Source: Hydractinia symbiolongicarpus (lineage: Eukaryota; Cnidaria; Hydrozoa; Anthoathecata; Hydractiniidae). Taken from it: DNA of 64,000 nt. The notes below the pieces were generated by a model, which was given only the letters and a program-made list of their open reading frames with translations, was not told the origin of the DNA and made no database searches. The stretch lies in NCBI RefSeq assembly GCF_029227915.1, contig NC_079881.1:20065501-20129500 (forward strand). Reading direction: 5' to 3'. Below are positions 13,601-27,300 of this stretch, one piece after another (position 1 is the first letter of the stretch; every line of letters starts with the position of its first letter). The position numbers and the translations under genes were made by a program.

Positions 13601-16600
13601 TTCTGCCCCCCCTGTAAATTACATGAAGATGAAACTTTCACATATGCCCTAATGGCTCAAAATGTTCCTCAAGTGGAGTACGTTCAATCCATACACAAAA
13701 GAAATTGTTTGTGCAATATGCCTGGAAAAACGGCTAGGGGGGGGCAGTATATTCTAAGCCGGGTAGAATATTTTGCCCCCTTAGAATATTCTGCCCCCCC
13801 GTGTAAATTACATGAAGATGAAACTTTCACATATCCACTAATGGCTCAAAATGTTCCTCTAGTGGAGTACGTTCAATCCATACACAAAAGAAATTGTTTG
13901 TGCAACGTGCCTGGGAAAACAGCCAGGGGGCAATATATTCTAGGCGGCGTAGATTATTCTCCACCCTTAGAATATTCTGCCCCCCTGTAAATTACATGAA
14001 GATGAAACTTTCACATATGCATTAATGGCTCAAAATGTTCCTCTAGTGGAGTACGTTCAATCCATACACAAGAGAAATTGTTTGTGCAATATGGCTGGAA
14101 AAACGGGTAGGGGGGGGCAGTATATTCTAAGCGGCGTAGAATATTCTGCCCCCTTAGAATATTCTGCCCCCCCCTGTAAATTACATGAAGATGAAACTTT
14201 CACATATGCATTAATGGCTCAAAATGTTCCTCTAGTGGAGTACGTTCAATCCATACACAAGAGAAATTGTTTGTGCAATATGGCTGGAAAAACGGGTAGG
14301 GGGGGGCAGTATAATCTAAGCGGCGTAGAATATTCTGCCCCCTTAGAATATTCTGCCCCCCCTGTAAATTACATGAAGATGAAACTTTCACATATCTACT
14401 AATGGCTCAAAATGTTCCTCAAGTGGAGTACGTTCAATCCATACACAAAAGAAATTGTTTGTGCAATATGCCTGGAAAAACGTCTAGGGGGGGCAGTATA
14501 TTCTAAGCCGGGTAGAATATTTTGCCCCCTTAGAATATTCTGCCCCCCCCGTGTAAATTACATGAAGATGAAACTTTCACATATCCACTAATGGCTCAAA
14601 ATGTTCCTCTAGTGGAGTACGTTCAATCCATACACAAAAGAAGTTGTTTGTGCAATATGGCTGGAAAAACGGTTAGGGGGGGGGGGCAGTATAATCTAAG
14701 CGGCGTAGAATATTCTGCCCCCATAGAATATTCTGCCCCCTGTAAATTACATGAAGATGAAACTTTCACTTATCCACTAATGGCTCAAAATGTTCCTCTA
14801 GTGGAGTACTTTCAATCCATACACAAAAGAATTTGTTTGTGCACTATGGCTGGAAAAACGGCTAGGGGGGGCAGTATATTCTAAGCGGCGTAGAATATTC
14901 TGCCCCTTAGAATGTTCTGCCCCCCCTGTAAATTACATGAAGATGAAACTTTCACATATCCACTAATGGCTCAAAATGTTCCTCTAGTGGAGTACGTTCA
15001 ATCCATACACAAAAGAAATTGTTTGTGCAATATACCTGGAAAAACGGCTAGGCGGGGCAGTATATTCTAAGCGGCGTAGAATATTCTGCCCCCTTAGAAT
15101 ATTGCGCCCCCCTGAAACTTACATGAAGATGAAACTTTCACATATGCACTAATGGCTCAAAATGTTCCTCTAGTGGAGTACGTTCAATCCATACACAAGA
15201 GAAATTGTTAGTGCAATATGGCTGGAAAAACGGGTAGGGGGGGGGGGGCAGTATATTCTAAGCGGCGTAGAATATTCTGCCCCCTTAGAATATTCTGCCC
15301 CCCCCCCCTGTAAATTACATGAAGATGAAACTTCCACATATCTACTAATGGCTCAAAATGTTCCTCAAGTGGAGTACGTTCCATCCATACACAAAAAAAA
15401 TTGTTTGCGCAATATGCCTGGAAAAACGGCCAGGGTGGGCAGTATATTTTAAGTGGCGTAGAATGTTCTGCCCCCTTAGAATATTCTGCCCCCCCCCCCT
15501 GTAAATTACATGAAGATGAAACTTTCACATACGCACTAATGGCTCAAAATGTTCCTCTAGTGGAGTACGTTCAATCCATACACAAAAGAAATTGTTTGTG
15601 CAATATACCTGGAAAAACGGCTAGGCGGGGCAGTATATTCTAAGCGGCGTAGAATATTCTGCCCCCTTAGAATATTCTGCCCCCCCCCCTGTAAATTACA
15701 TGAAGATGAAACTTCCACATATCTACTAATGGCTCAAAATGTTCCTCAAGTGGAGTACGTTCAATCCATACACAAAAGAAATTGTTTGTGCAATATGCCT
15801 GGAAAAACGGCTAGGTGGGGCAGTTTATTCTAAGCGGCGTAGAATATTCTGCCCCCTTAGAATATTCTGCCCCCCCTGTAAATTACATGAAGATGAAACT
15901 TTCACATATCCACTAATGGCTCAAAATGTTCCTCTAGTGGAGTACGTTCAATCCATACACAAAAGAAATTGTTTGTGCAATATGCCTGGAAAAACGGCTA
16001 GGGGGGCAATATATTCTAAGCGGGGTAGAATATTCTGCCCCCTTAGAATATTCTGCCCCCCCGTGCAAATTACATGAAGATGAAACTTTCACATATGCAC
16101 TAATGGCTCAAAATGTTCCTCTAGTGGAGTACGTTCAATCCATACACAAGAGAAATTGTTAGTGCAATATGGCTGGAAAAACGGGTAGGGGGGGGGGGGG
16201 GGGCAGTATATTCTAAGCGGCGTAGAATATTCTGCCCCCCTTAGAATATTCTGCCCCCCCCCCCCCCCTGTAAATTACATGAAAATGAAACTTCCACATA
16301 TCTACTAATGGCTCAAAATGTTCCTCAAGTGGAGTACGTTCAATCCATACACAAAAGAAATTGTTTGTGCAATATGCCTGGAAAAACGGCTAGGTGGGGC
16401 AGTTTATTCTAAGCGGCGTAGAATATTCTGCCCCCTTAGAATATTCTGCCCCCCCTGTAAATTACATGAAGATGAAACTTTCACATATGCACTAATGGCT
16501 CAAAATGTTCCTCTAGTGGAGTACTTTCAATCCATACACAAAAGAATTTGTTTGTGCAATATGGCTGGAAAAACGGCTAGGGGGGGCAGTATATTCTAAG

Positions 16601-19600
16601 CGGCGTAGAATATTCTGCCCCTTAGAATGTTCTGCCCCCCCCCTGTAAATTACATGAAGATGAAACTTTCACATATCCACTAATGGCTCAAAATGTTCCT
16701 CTAGTGGAGTACGTTCAATCCATAAACAAAAGAAATTGTTTGTGCAATATACCTGGAAAAACGGCTAGGCGGGGCAGTATATTCTAAGCGGCGTAGAATA
16801 TTCTGCCCCCTTAGAATATTGCGCCCCCCTGTAAATTACATGAAGATGAAACTTTCACATATGCACTAATGGCTCAAAATGTTCCTCTAGTGGAGTACGT
16901 TCAATCCATACACAAGAGAAATTGTTAGTGCAATATGGCTGGAAAAACGGGTAAGGGGGGGGGGGGGCAGTATATTCTAAGCGGCGTAGAATATTCTGCC
17001 CCCTTAGAATATTCTGCCCCCCCTGTAAATTACATGAAGATGAAACTTCCACATATCTACTAATGGCTCAAATTGTTCCTCAAGTGGAGTACGTTCAATC
17101 CATACACAAAAGAAATTGTTTGTGCAATATGCCTGGAAAAACGGCTAGGTGGGGCAGTTTATTCTAAGCGGCGTAGAATATTCTGCCCCCTTAGAATATT
17201 CTGCCCCCCCCCGTGCAAATTACATGAAGATGAAACTTTCACATATGCACTAATGGCTCAAAATGTTCCTCTAGTAGAGTACGTTCAATCCATACACAAA
17301 AGAAATTGTTTATGCAATATGGCTGGAAAAACGGCTAGGGGGGGCAGTATATTCTAAGCGGCGTAGAATATTCTGCCCCCTTAGAATATTGCGCCCCCCT
17401 GTAAATTACATGAAGATGAAACTTTCACATATCCACTAATGGCTCAAAATGTTCCTCTAGTGGAGTACTTTCAATCCATACACAAAAGAATCTGTTTGTG
17501 CAATATGGCTGGAAAAACGGCTAGGGGGGGCAGTATATTCTAAGCGGCGTAGAATATTCTGCCCCCTTAAAATATTCTGCCCCCCCTGTAAATTACATGA
17601 AGATGAAACTTTCACTTATCCACTAATGGCTCAAAATGTTCCTCTAGTGGAGTACGTTCAATCCATACACAAAAGAAATTGTTTGTGCAATATACGTGGA
17701 AAAACGGCTAGGGGGGCAGTATATTCTAAGCGGCGTAGAATATTCTGCCCCCTTAGAATATTGTGCCCCCCCCTGTAAATAACATGAAGATGAAACTTTC
17801 ACATATGCATTAATGGCTCAAAATGTTCCTCTAGTGGAGTACGTTCAATCCATACACAAGAGAAATTGTTTGTGCAATATGGCTGGAAAAATGGGTAGGG
17901 GGGGGGGCAGTATAATCTAAGCGGCGTAGAATATTCTGCCCCCTTAGAATATTCTGCCCCCCCCTGTAAATTACATGAAGATGAAACTTTCACATATCTA
18001 CTAATGGCTTAAAATGTTCCTCAAGTGGAGTACGTTCAATCCATACACAAAAGAAATTGTTTGTGCAATATGCCTGGAAAAACGGCTAGGTGGGGCAGTT
18101 TATTCTAAGCGACGTAGAATATTCTGCCCCCTTAGAATATTCTGCCCCCCCCTGTAAATTACATGAAGATGAAACTTTCACATATCCACTAATGGCTCAA
18201 AATGTTCCTCTAGTGGAGTACGTTCAATCCATACACAAAAGAAATTGTTTGTGCAATATACCTGGAAAAACGGCTAGGCGGGGCAGTATATTCTAAGCGG
18301 CGTAGAATATTCTGCCCCCTTAGAATATTGCGCCCCCCTGTAAATTACATGAAGATGAAACTTTCACATATGCACTAATAGCTCAAAATGTTCCTCTAGT
18401 GGAGTACGTTCAATCCATACACAAGAGAAATTGTTAGTGCAATATGGCTGGAAAAACGGGTAGGGGGGGGGGGGGCAGTATATTCTAAGCGGCGTAGAAT
18501 ATTCTGCCCCCTTAGAATATTTTGCCCCCCCCCCCCCTGTAAATTACATGAAGATGAAACTTCCACATATCTACTAATGGCTCAAAATGTTCCTCAAGTG
18601 GAGTACGTTCAATCCATACACAAAAGAAATTGTTTGTGCAATATGCCTGGAAAAACGGCTAGGTGGGGCAGTTTATTCTAAGCGGCGTAGAATATTCTGC
18701 CCCCTTAGAATATTCTGCCCCCCCTGTAAATTACATGAAGATGAAACTTTCGCATATCCACTAATGGCTCAAAATGTTCCTCTAGTGGAGTACGTTCAAT
18801 CCATACACAAAAGAAATTGTTTGTGCAATATGCCTGGAAAAACGGCTAGGGGGGCAGTATATTCTAAGCGGGGTAGAATATTCTGCCCCCTTAGAATATT
18901 CTGCCCCCCCGTGCAAATTACATGAAGATGAAACTTTCACATATGCACTAATGGCTCAAAATGTTCCTCTAGTGGAGTACGTTCAATCCATACACAAAAG
19001 AAATTGTTTGTGCAATATGGCTGGAAAAACGGCTAGGGGGGGGGGCAGTATATTCTAAGCGGCGTAGAATATTCTGCCCCCTTAGAATATTCTGCCCCAC
19101 TGTAAATTACATGAAGATGAAACTTTCACATATCCACTAATGGCTCAAAATTTTCCTCTAGTGGAGTACGTTCAATCCATACACAAAAGAAATTGTTTGT
19201 GCAATATACCTGGAAAAACGGCTAGGGGGGGCAGTATATTCTAAGCGGCGTAGAATATTCTGCCCCCTTAGAATATTCTGCCCCCCCCTGTAAATTACAT
19301 GAAGATGAAACTTTCACATATGCATTAATGGCTCAAAATGTTCCTCTAGTGGAGTACGTTCAATCCATACACAAGAGAAATTGTTTGTGCAATATGGCTG
19401 GAAAAACGGGTAGGGGGGGGGCAGTATAATCTAAGCGGCGTAGAATATTCTGCCCCCTTAGAATATTCTGCCCCCCCTGTAAATTACATGAAGATGAAAC
19501 TTTCACATATCTACTAATGGCTCAAAATGTTCCTCAAGTGGAGTACGTTCAATCCATACACAAAAGAAATTGTTTGTGCAATATGCCTGGAAAAACGTCT

Positions 19601-22600
19601 AGGGGGGGCAGTATATTCTAAGCCGGGTAGAATATTTTGCCCCCTTAGAATATTCTGCCCCCCCCCCCGTGTAAATTACATGAAGATGAAACTTTCACAT
19701 ATCCACTAATGGCTCAAAATGTTCCTCTAGTGGAGTACGTTCAATCCATACACAAAAGAAGTTGTTTGTGCAATATGGCTGGAAAAACGGTTAGGGGGGG
19801 TGGGGGGGCAGTATAATCTAAGCGGCGTAGAATATTCTGCCCCCATAGAATATTCTGCCCCCTGTAAATTACATGAAGATGAAACTTTCACTTATCCACT
19901 AATGTCTCAAAATGTTCCTCTAGTGGAGTACTTTCAATCCATACACAAAAGAATTTGTTTGTGCAATATGGCTGGAAAAACGGCTAGGGGGGGCAGTATA
20001 TTCTAAGCGGCGTAGAATATTCTGCCCCTTAGAATGTTCTGCCCCCCCTGTAAATTACATGAAGATGAAACTTTCACATATCCACTAATGGCTCAAAATG
20101 TTCCTCTAGTGGAGTACGTTCAATCCATACACAAAAGAAATTGTTTGTGCAATATACCTGGAAAAACGGCTAGGCGGGGCAGTATATTCTAAGCGGCGTA
20201 GAATATTCTGCCCCCTTAGAATATTGCGCCCCCCTGAAACTTACATGAAGATGAAACTTTCACATATGCACTAATGGCTCAAAATGTTCCTCTAGTGGAG
20301 TACGTTCAATCCATACACAAGAGAAATTGTTAGTGCAATATGGCTGGAAAAACGGGTAGGGGGGGGGCAGTATATTCTAAGCGGCGTAGAATATTCTGCC
20401 CCCTTAGAATATTCTGCCCCCCCCCCCCTGTAAATTACATGAAGATGAAACTTCCACATATCTACTAATGGCTCAAAATGTTCCTCAAGTGGAGTACGTT
20501 CAATCCATACACAAAAGAAATTGTTTGTGCAATATGCCTGGAAAAACGGCTAGGTGGGGCAGTTTATTCTAAGCGGCGTAGAATATTCTGCCCCCTTAGA
20601 ATATTCTGCCCCCCTGTAAATTACACGAAGATGAAACTTTCACATATCCACTAATGGCTCAAAATGTTCCTCTAGTGGAGTACGTTCAATCCATACACAA
20701 AAGAAATTGTTTGTGCAATATGCCTGGAAAAACGGCTAGGGGGGCAGTATATTCTAAGCGGGGTAGAATATTCTGCCCCCTTAAAATATTCTGCCCCCCC
20801 TGTAAATTACATGAAGATGAAACTTTCACATATGCCCTAATGGCTCAAAATGTTCCTCAAGTGGAGTACGTTCAATCCATACACAAAAGAAATTGTTTGT
20901 GCAATATGCCTGGAAAAACGGCTAGGGGGGGGCAGTATATTCTAAGCCGGGTAGAATATTTTGCCCCCTTAGAATATTCTGCCCCCCCGTGTAAATTACA
21001 TGAAGATGAAACTTTCACATATCCACTAATGGCTCAAAATGTTCCTCTAGTGGAGTACGTTCAATCCATACACAAAAGAAATTGTTTGTGCAACGTGCCT
21101 GGGAAAACAGCCAGGGGGCAATATATTCTAGGCGGCGTAGATTATTCTCCACCCTTAGAATATTCTGCCCCCCTGTAAATTACATGAAGATGAAACTTTC
21201 ACATATCTACTAATGGCCTCAAAATTTTCCTCAAGTGGAGTACGTTCAATCCATAGACAAAAGAATTTGTTTGTGCAACGTGCCTGGGAAAACAGCCAGG
21301 GGGCAATATATTCTAGGCGGCGTTGATTATTCTCCACCCTTAGAATATTCTGCCCCCCTGTAAATTACATGAAGATGAAACTTTCACATATCCACTGATG
21401 GCTCAAAATCTTCCTCTAGTGGAGTACGTTCAATCCATACACAAAAAAAATTGTTTGCGCAATATGCCTGGAAAAACGGCCAGGGTGGGCAGTATATTTT
21501 AAGTGGCGTAGAATGTTCTGCCCCCTTAGAATATTCTGCCCCCCCCCCCCTGTAAATTACATGAAGATGAAACTTTCACATACGCACTAATGGCTCAAAA
21601 TGTTCCTCTAGTGGAGTACGTTCAATCCATACACAAAAGAAATTGTTTGTGCAATATACCTGGAAAAACGGCTAGGCGGGGCAGTATATTCTAAGCGGCG
21701 TAGAATATTCTGCCCCCTTAGAATATTCTGCCCCCCCCCTGTAAATTACATGAAGATGAAACTTCCACATATCTACTAATGGCTCAAAATGTTCCTCAAG
21801 TGGAGTACGTTCAATCCATACACAAAAGAAATTGTTTGTGCAATATGCCTGGAAAAACGGCTAGGTGGGGCAGTTTATTCTAAGCGGCGTAGAATATTCT
21901 GCCCCCTTAGAATATTCTGCCCCCCCTGTAAATTACACGAAGATGAAACTTTCACATATCCACTAATGGCTCAAAATGTTCCTCTAGTGGAGTACGTTCA
22001 ATCCATACACAAAAGAAATTGTTTGTGCAATATGCCTGGAAAAACGGCTAGGGGGGCAGTATATTCTAAGCGGGGTAGAATATTCTGCCCCCTTAAAATA
22101 TTCTGCCCCCCCTGTAAATTACATAAAGATGAAACTTTCACATATGCCCTAATGGCTCAAAATGTTCCTCAAGTGGAGTACGTTCAATCCATACACAAAA
22201 GAAATTGTTTGTGCAATATGCCTGGAAAAACGGCTAGGGGGGGCAGTATATTCTAAGCCGGGTAGAATATTTTGCCCCCTTAGAATATTCTGCCCCCCCC
22301 GTGTAAATTACATGAAGATGAAACTTTCACATATCCACTAATGGCTCAAAATGTTCCTCGAGTGGAGTACGTTCAATCCATACACAAAAGAAATTGTTTG
22401 TGCAACGTGCCTGGGAAAACAGCCAGGGGGCAATATATTCTAGGCGGCGTAGATTATTCTCCACCCTTAGAATATTCTGCCCCCCTGTAAATTACATGAA
22501 GATGAAACTTTCACATATCTACTAATGGCCTCAAAATTTTCCTCAATTGGAGTACGTTCAATCCATAGACAAAATAATTTGTTTGTGCAACGTGCCTGGG

Positions 22601-22650
22601 AAAATAGCCAGGGGGCAATATATTCTAGGCGGCGTTGATTATTCTCCACC
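9470..22650 (+). repeat. ~6.8 kb (36-monomer) offset duplication within the array
   Basis: Monomers from about 9.5 kb to 12.7 kb recur at about 16.3-19.5 kb with offset about 6,800 bp (9518/16318, 11290/18090, 11784/18587, 11090/17888). The similarity resumes with a two-monomer larger offset (about 7,188 bp) in the 13.4-14.0 against 20.6-21.2 kb series. Between these lie short rearranged blocks, including a 7-monomer (about 1,308 bp) repeat at 21,789/23,097. Confidence 0.72.
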
Positions 22651-24358
22651 CTTAGAATATTCTGCCCCCCTGTAAATTACATGAAGATGAAACTTTCACA
22701 TATCCACTGATGGCTCAAAATCTTCCTCTAGTGGAGTACGTTCCATCCATACACAAAAAAAATTGTTTGCGCAATATGCCTGGAAAAACGGCCAGGGTGG
22801 GCAGTATATTTTAAGTGGCGTAGAATGTTCTGCCCCCTTAGAATATTCTGCCCCCCCCCTGTAAATTACATGAAGATGAAACTTTCACATACGCACTAAT
22901 GGCTCAAAATGTTCCTCTAGTGGAGTACGTTCAATCCATACACAAAAGAAATTGTTTGTGCAATATACCTGGAAAAACGGCTAGGCGGGGCAGTATATTC
23001 TAAGCGGCGTAGAATATTCTGCCCCCTTAGAATATTCTGCCCCCCCCTGTAAATTACATGAAGATGAAACTTCCACATACCTACTAATGGCTCAAAATGT
23101 TCCTCAAGTGGAGTACGTTCAATCCATACACAAAAGAAATTGTTTGTGCAATATGCCTGGAAAAACGGCTAGGTGGGGCAGTTTATTCTAAGCGGCGTAG
23201 AATATTCTGCCCCCTTAGAATATTCTGCCCCCCCTGTAAATTACATGAAGATGAAACTTTCACATATCCACTAATGGCTCAAAATGTTCCTCTAGTGGAG
23301 TACGTTCAATCCATACACAAAAGAAATTGTTTGTGCAATATGCCTGGAAAAACGGCTAGGGGGGCAGTATATTCTAAGCGGGGTAGAATATTCTGCCCCC
23401 TTAGAATATTCTGCCCCCCCGTGCAAATTACATGAAGATGAAACTTTCACATATGCACTAATGGCTCAAAATGTTCCTCTAGTGGAGTACGTTCAATCCA
23501 TACACAAAAGAAATTGTTTATGCAATATGGCTGGAAAAACGGCTAGGGGGGGCAGTATATTCTAAGCGGCGTAGAATATTCTGCCCCTTAGAATGTTCTG
23601 CCCCCCCTGTAAATTACATGAAGATGAAACTTTCACATATCCACTAATGGCTCAAAATGTTCCTCTAGTGGAGTACGTTTAATCCATACACAAAAGAAAT
23701 TGTTTGTGCAATATGCCTGGAAAAACGGCTAGGTGGGGCAGTTTATTCTAAGCGGCGTAGAATATTCTGCCCCCTTAGAATATTCTGCCCCCCCCTGTAA
23801 ATTACATGAAGATGAAACTTTCACATATCTACTAATGGCTCAAAATGTTCCTCAAGTGGAGTACGTTCAATCCATACACAAAAGAAATTGTTTGTGCAAT
23901 ATGCCTGGAAAAACGGCTAGGTGGGGCAGTTTATTCTAAGCGGCGTAGAATATTCTGCCCCCTTAGAATATTCTGCCCCCCCCCTGTAAATTACATGAAG
24001 ATGAAACTTTCACATATGCACTAATGGCTCAAAATGTTCCTCTAGTGGAGTACTTTCAATCCATACACAAAAGAATTTGTTTGTGCAATATGGCTGGAAA
24101 AACGGCTAGGGGGGGCAGTATATTCTAAGCGGCGTAGAATATTCTGCCCCTTAGAATGTTCTGCCCCCCCCCTGTAAATTACATGAAGATGAAACTTTCA
24201 CATATCCACTAATGGCTCAAAATGTTCCTCTAGTGGAGTACGTTCAATCCATACACAAAAGAAATTGTTTGTGCAATATACCTGGAAAAACGGCTAGGCG
24301 GGGCAGTATATTCTAAGCGGCGTAGAATATTCTGCCCCCTTAGAATATTGCGCCCCCC

Positions 24359-27300
24359 TGTAAATTACATGAAGATGAAACTTTCACATATGCACTAATG
24401 GCTCAAAATGTTCCTCTAGTGGAGTACGTTCAATCCATACACAAAAGAAATTGTTTGTGCAATATGCCTGGAAAAACGGCTAGGTGGGGCAGTTTATTCT
24501 AAGCGGCGTAGAATATTCTGCCCCCTTAGAATATTCTGCCCCCCCCCCGTGCAAATTACATGAAGATGAAACTTTCACATATGCACTAATGGCTCAAAAT
24601 GTTCCTCTAGTAGAGTACGTTCAATCCATACACAAAAGAAATTGTTTATGCAATATGGCTGGAAAAACGGCTAGGGGGGGCAGTATATTCTAAGCGGCGT
24701 AGAATATTCTGCCCCCTTAGAATATTGCGCCCCCCTGTAAATTACATGAAGATGAAACTTTCACATATCCACTAATGGCTCAAAATGTTCCTCTAGTGGA
24801 GTACTTTCAATCCATACACAAAAGAATCTGTTTGTGCAATATGGCTGGAAAAACGGCTAGGGGGGGCAGTATATTCTAAGCGGCGTAGAATATTCTGCCC
24901 CCTTAAAATATTCTGCCCCCCCTGTAAATTACATGAAGATGAAACTTTCACTTATCCACTAATGGCTCAAAATGTTCCTCTAGTGGAGTACGTTCAATCC
25001 ATACACAAAAGAAATTGTTTGTGCAATATACGTGGAAAAACGGCTAGGGGGGCAGTATATTCTAAGCGGCGTAGAATATTCTGCCCCCTTAGAATATTGT
25101 GCCCCCCCCTGTAAATAACATGAAGATGAAACTTTCACATATGCATTAATGGCTCAAAATGTTCCTCTAGTGGAGTACGTTCAATCCATACACAAGAGAA
25201 ATTGTTTGTGCAATATGGCTGGAAAAATGGGTAGGGGGGGGGCAGTATAATCTAAGCGGCGTAGAATATTCTGCCCCCTTAGAATATTCTGCCCCCCCCC
25301 CTGTAAATTACATGAAGATGAAACTTTCACATATCTACTAATGGCTTAAAATGTTCCTCAAGTGGAGTACGTTCAATCCATACACAAAAGAAATTGTTTG
25401 TGCAATATGCCTGGAAAAACGGCTAGGTGGGGCAGTTTATTCTAAGCGCCGTAGAATATTCTGCCCCCTTAGAATATTCTGCCCCCCCCTGTAAATTACA
25501 TGAAGATGAAACTTTCACATATCCACTAATGGCTCAAAATGTTCCTCTAGTGGAGTACGTTCAATCCATACACAAAAGAAATTGTTTGTGCAATATACCT
25601 GGAAAAACGGCTAGGCGGGGCAGTATATTCTAAGCGGCGTAGAATATTCTGCCCCCTTAGAATATTGCGCCCCCCTGTAAATTACATGAAGATAAAACTT
25701 TCACATATGCACTAATAGCTCAAAATGTTCCTCTAGTGGAGTACGTTCAATCCATACACAAGAGAAATTGTTAGTGCAATATGGCTGGAAAAACGGGTAG
25801 GGGGGGGGGGGGGGCAGTATATTCTAAGCGGCGTAGAATATTCTGCCCCCTTAGAATATTTTGCCCCCCCCCCCCTGTAAATTACATGAAGATGAAACTT
25901 CCACATATCTACTAATGGCTCAAAATGTTCCTGAAGTGGAGTACGTTCAATCCATACACAAAAGAAATTGTTTGTGCAATATGCCTGGAAAAACGGCTAG
26001 GTGGGGCAGTTTATTCTAAGCGGCGTAGAATATTCTGCCCCCTTAGAATATTCTGCCCCCCCTGTAAATTACATGAAGATGAAACTTTCGCATATCCACT
26101 AATGGCTCAAAATGTTCCTCTAGTGGAGTACGTTCAATCCATACACAAAAGAAATTGTTTGTGCAATATGCCTGGAAAAACGGCTAGGGGGGCAGTATAT
26201 TCTAAGCGGGGTAGAATATTCTGCCCCCTTAGAATATTCTGCCCCCCCCGTGCAAATTACATGAAGATGAAACTTTCACATATGCACTAATGGCTCAAAA
26301 TGTTCCTCTAGTGGAGTACGTTCAATCCATACACAAAAGAAATTGTTTGTGCAATATGGCTGGAAAAACGGCTAGGGGGGGGGGGCAGTATATTCTAAGC
26401 GGCGTAGAATATTCTGCCCCCTTAGAATATTCTGCCCCACTGTAAATTACATGAAGATGAAACTTTCACATATCCACTAATGGCTCAAAATGTTCCTCTA
26501 GTGGAGTACGTTCAATCCATACACAAAAGAAATTGTTTGTGCAATATACCTGGAAAAACGGCTAGGGGGGGGCAGTATATTCTAAGCGGCGTAGAATATT
26601 CTGCCCCCTTAGAATATTCTGCCCCCCCCTGTAAATTACATGAAGATGAAACTTTCACATATGCATTAATGGCTCAAAATGTTCCTCTAGTGGAGTACGT
26701 TGAATCCATACACAAGAGAAATTGTTTGTGCAATATGGCTGGAAAAACGGGTAGGGGGGGGCAGTATAATCTAAGCGGCGTAGAATATTCTGCCCCCTTA
26801 GAATATTCTGCCCCCCCTGTAAATTACATGAAGATGAAACTTTCACATATCTACTAATGGCTCAAAATGTTCCTCAAGTGGAGTACGTTCAATCCATACA
26901 CAAAAGAAATTGTTTGTGCAATATGCCTGGAAAAACGTCTAGGGGGGGCAGTATATTCTAAGCCGGGTAGAATATTTTGCCCCCTTAGAATATTCTGCCC
27001 CCCCCGTGTAAATTACATGAAGATGAAACTTTCACATATCCACTAATGGCTCAAAATGTTCCTCTAGTGGAGTACGTTCAATCCATACACAAAAGAAGTT
27101 GTTTGTGCAATATGGCTGGAAAAACGGTTAGGGGGGGGGGGGGGGGCAGTATAATCTAAGCGGCGTAGAATATTCTGCCCCCATAGAATATTCTGCCCCC
27201 TGTAAATTACATGAAGATGAAACTTTCACTTATCCACTAATGGCTCAAAATGTTCCTCTAGTGGAGTACTTTCAATCCATACACAAAAGAATTTGTTTGT

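Larger units (their letters stand above)
1..15380 (+). repeat. Array segmental duplication, copy 1
   Basis: The order of variant monomers here is repeated at about 24,359-38,804. Marker variants correspond at a constant offset of about 23,419 bp from 3.06 kb to 15.4 kb (for example 4403/27822, 7625/31044, 11290/34709, 13289/36708). The offset is about 24,363 bp before that point, and the difference is a 5-monomer duplication present only in this copy. The match breaks near 15,380, where this copy has GTTCCATCC and the other has GTTCAATCC. The left end is cut by the window edge. Confidence 0.88.

Noticed and set aside
13289-13990. A 233-codon open frame (and many of 90-174 codons) across the satellite
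   Set aside because: It is four monomers read in one frame. The same peptide is repeated in all copies, starts are not reliable ATGs, and frame depends on G/C run length. There is no protein-like variation pattern.
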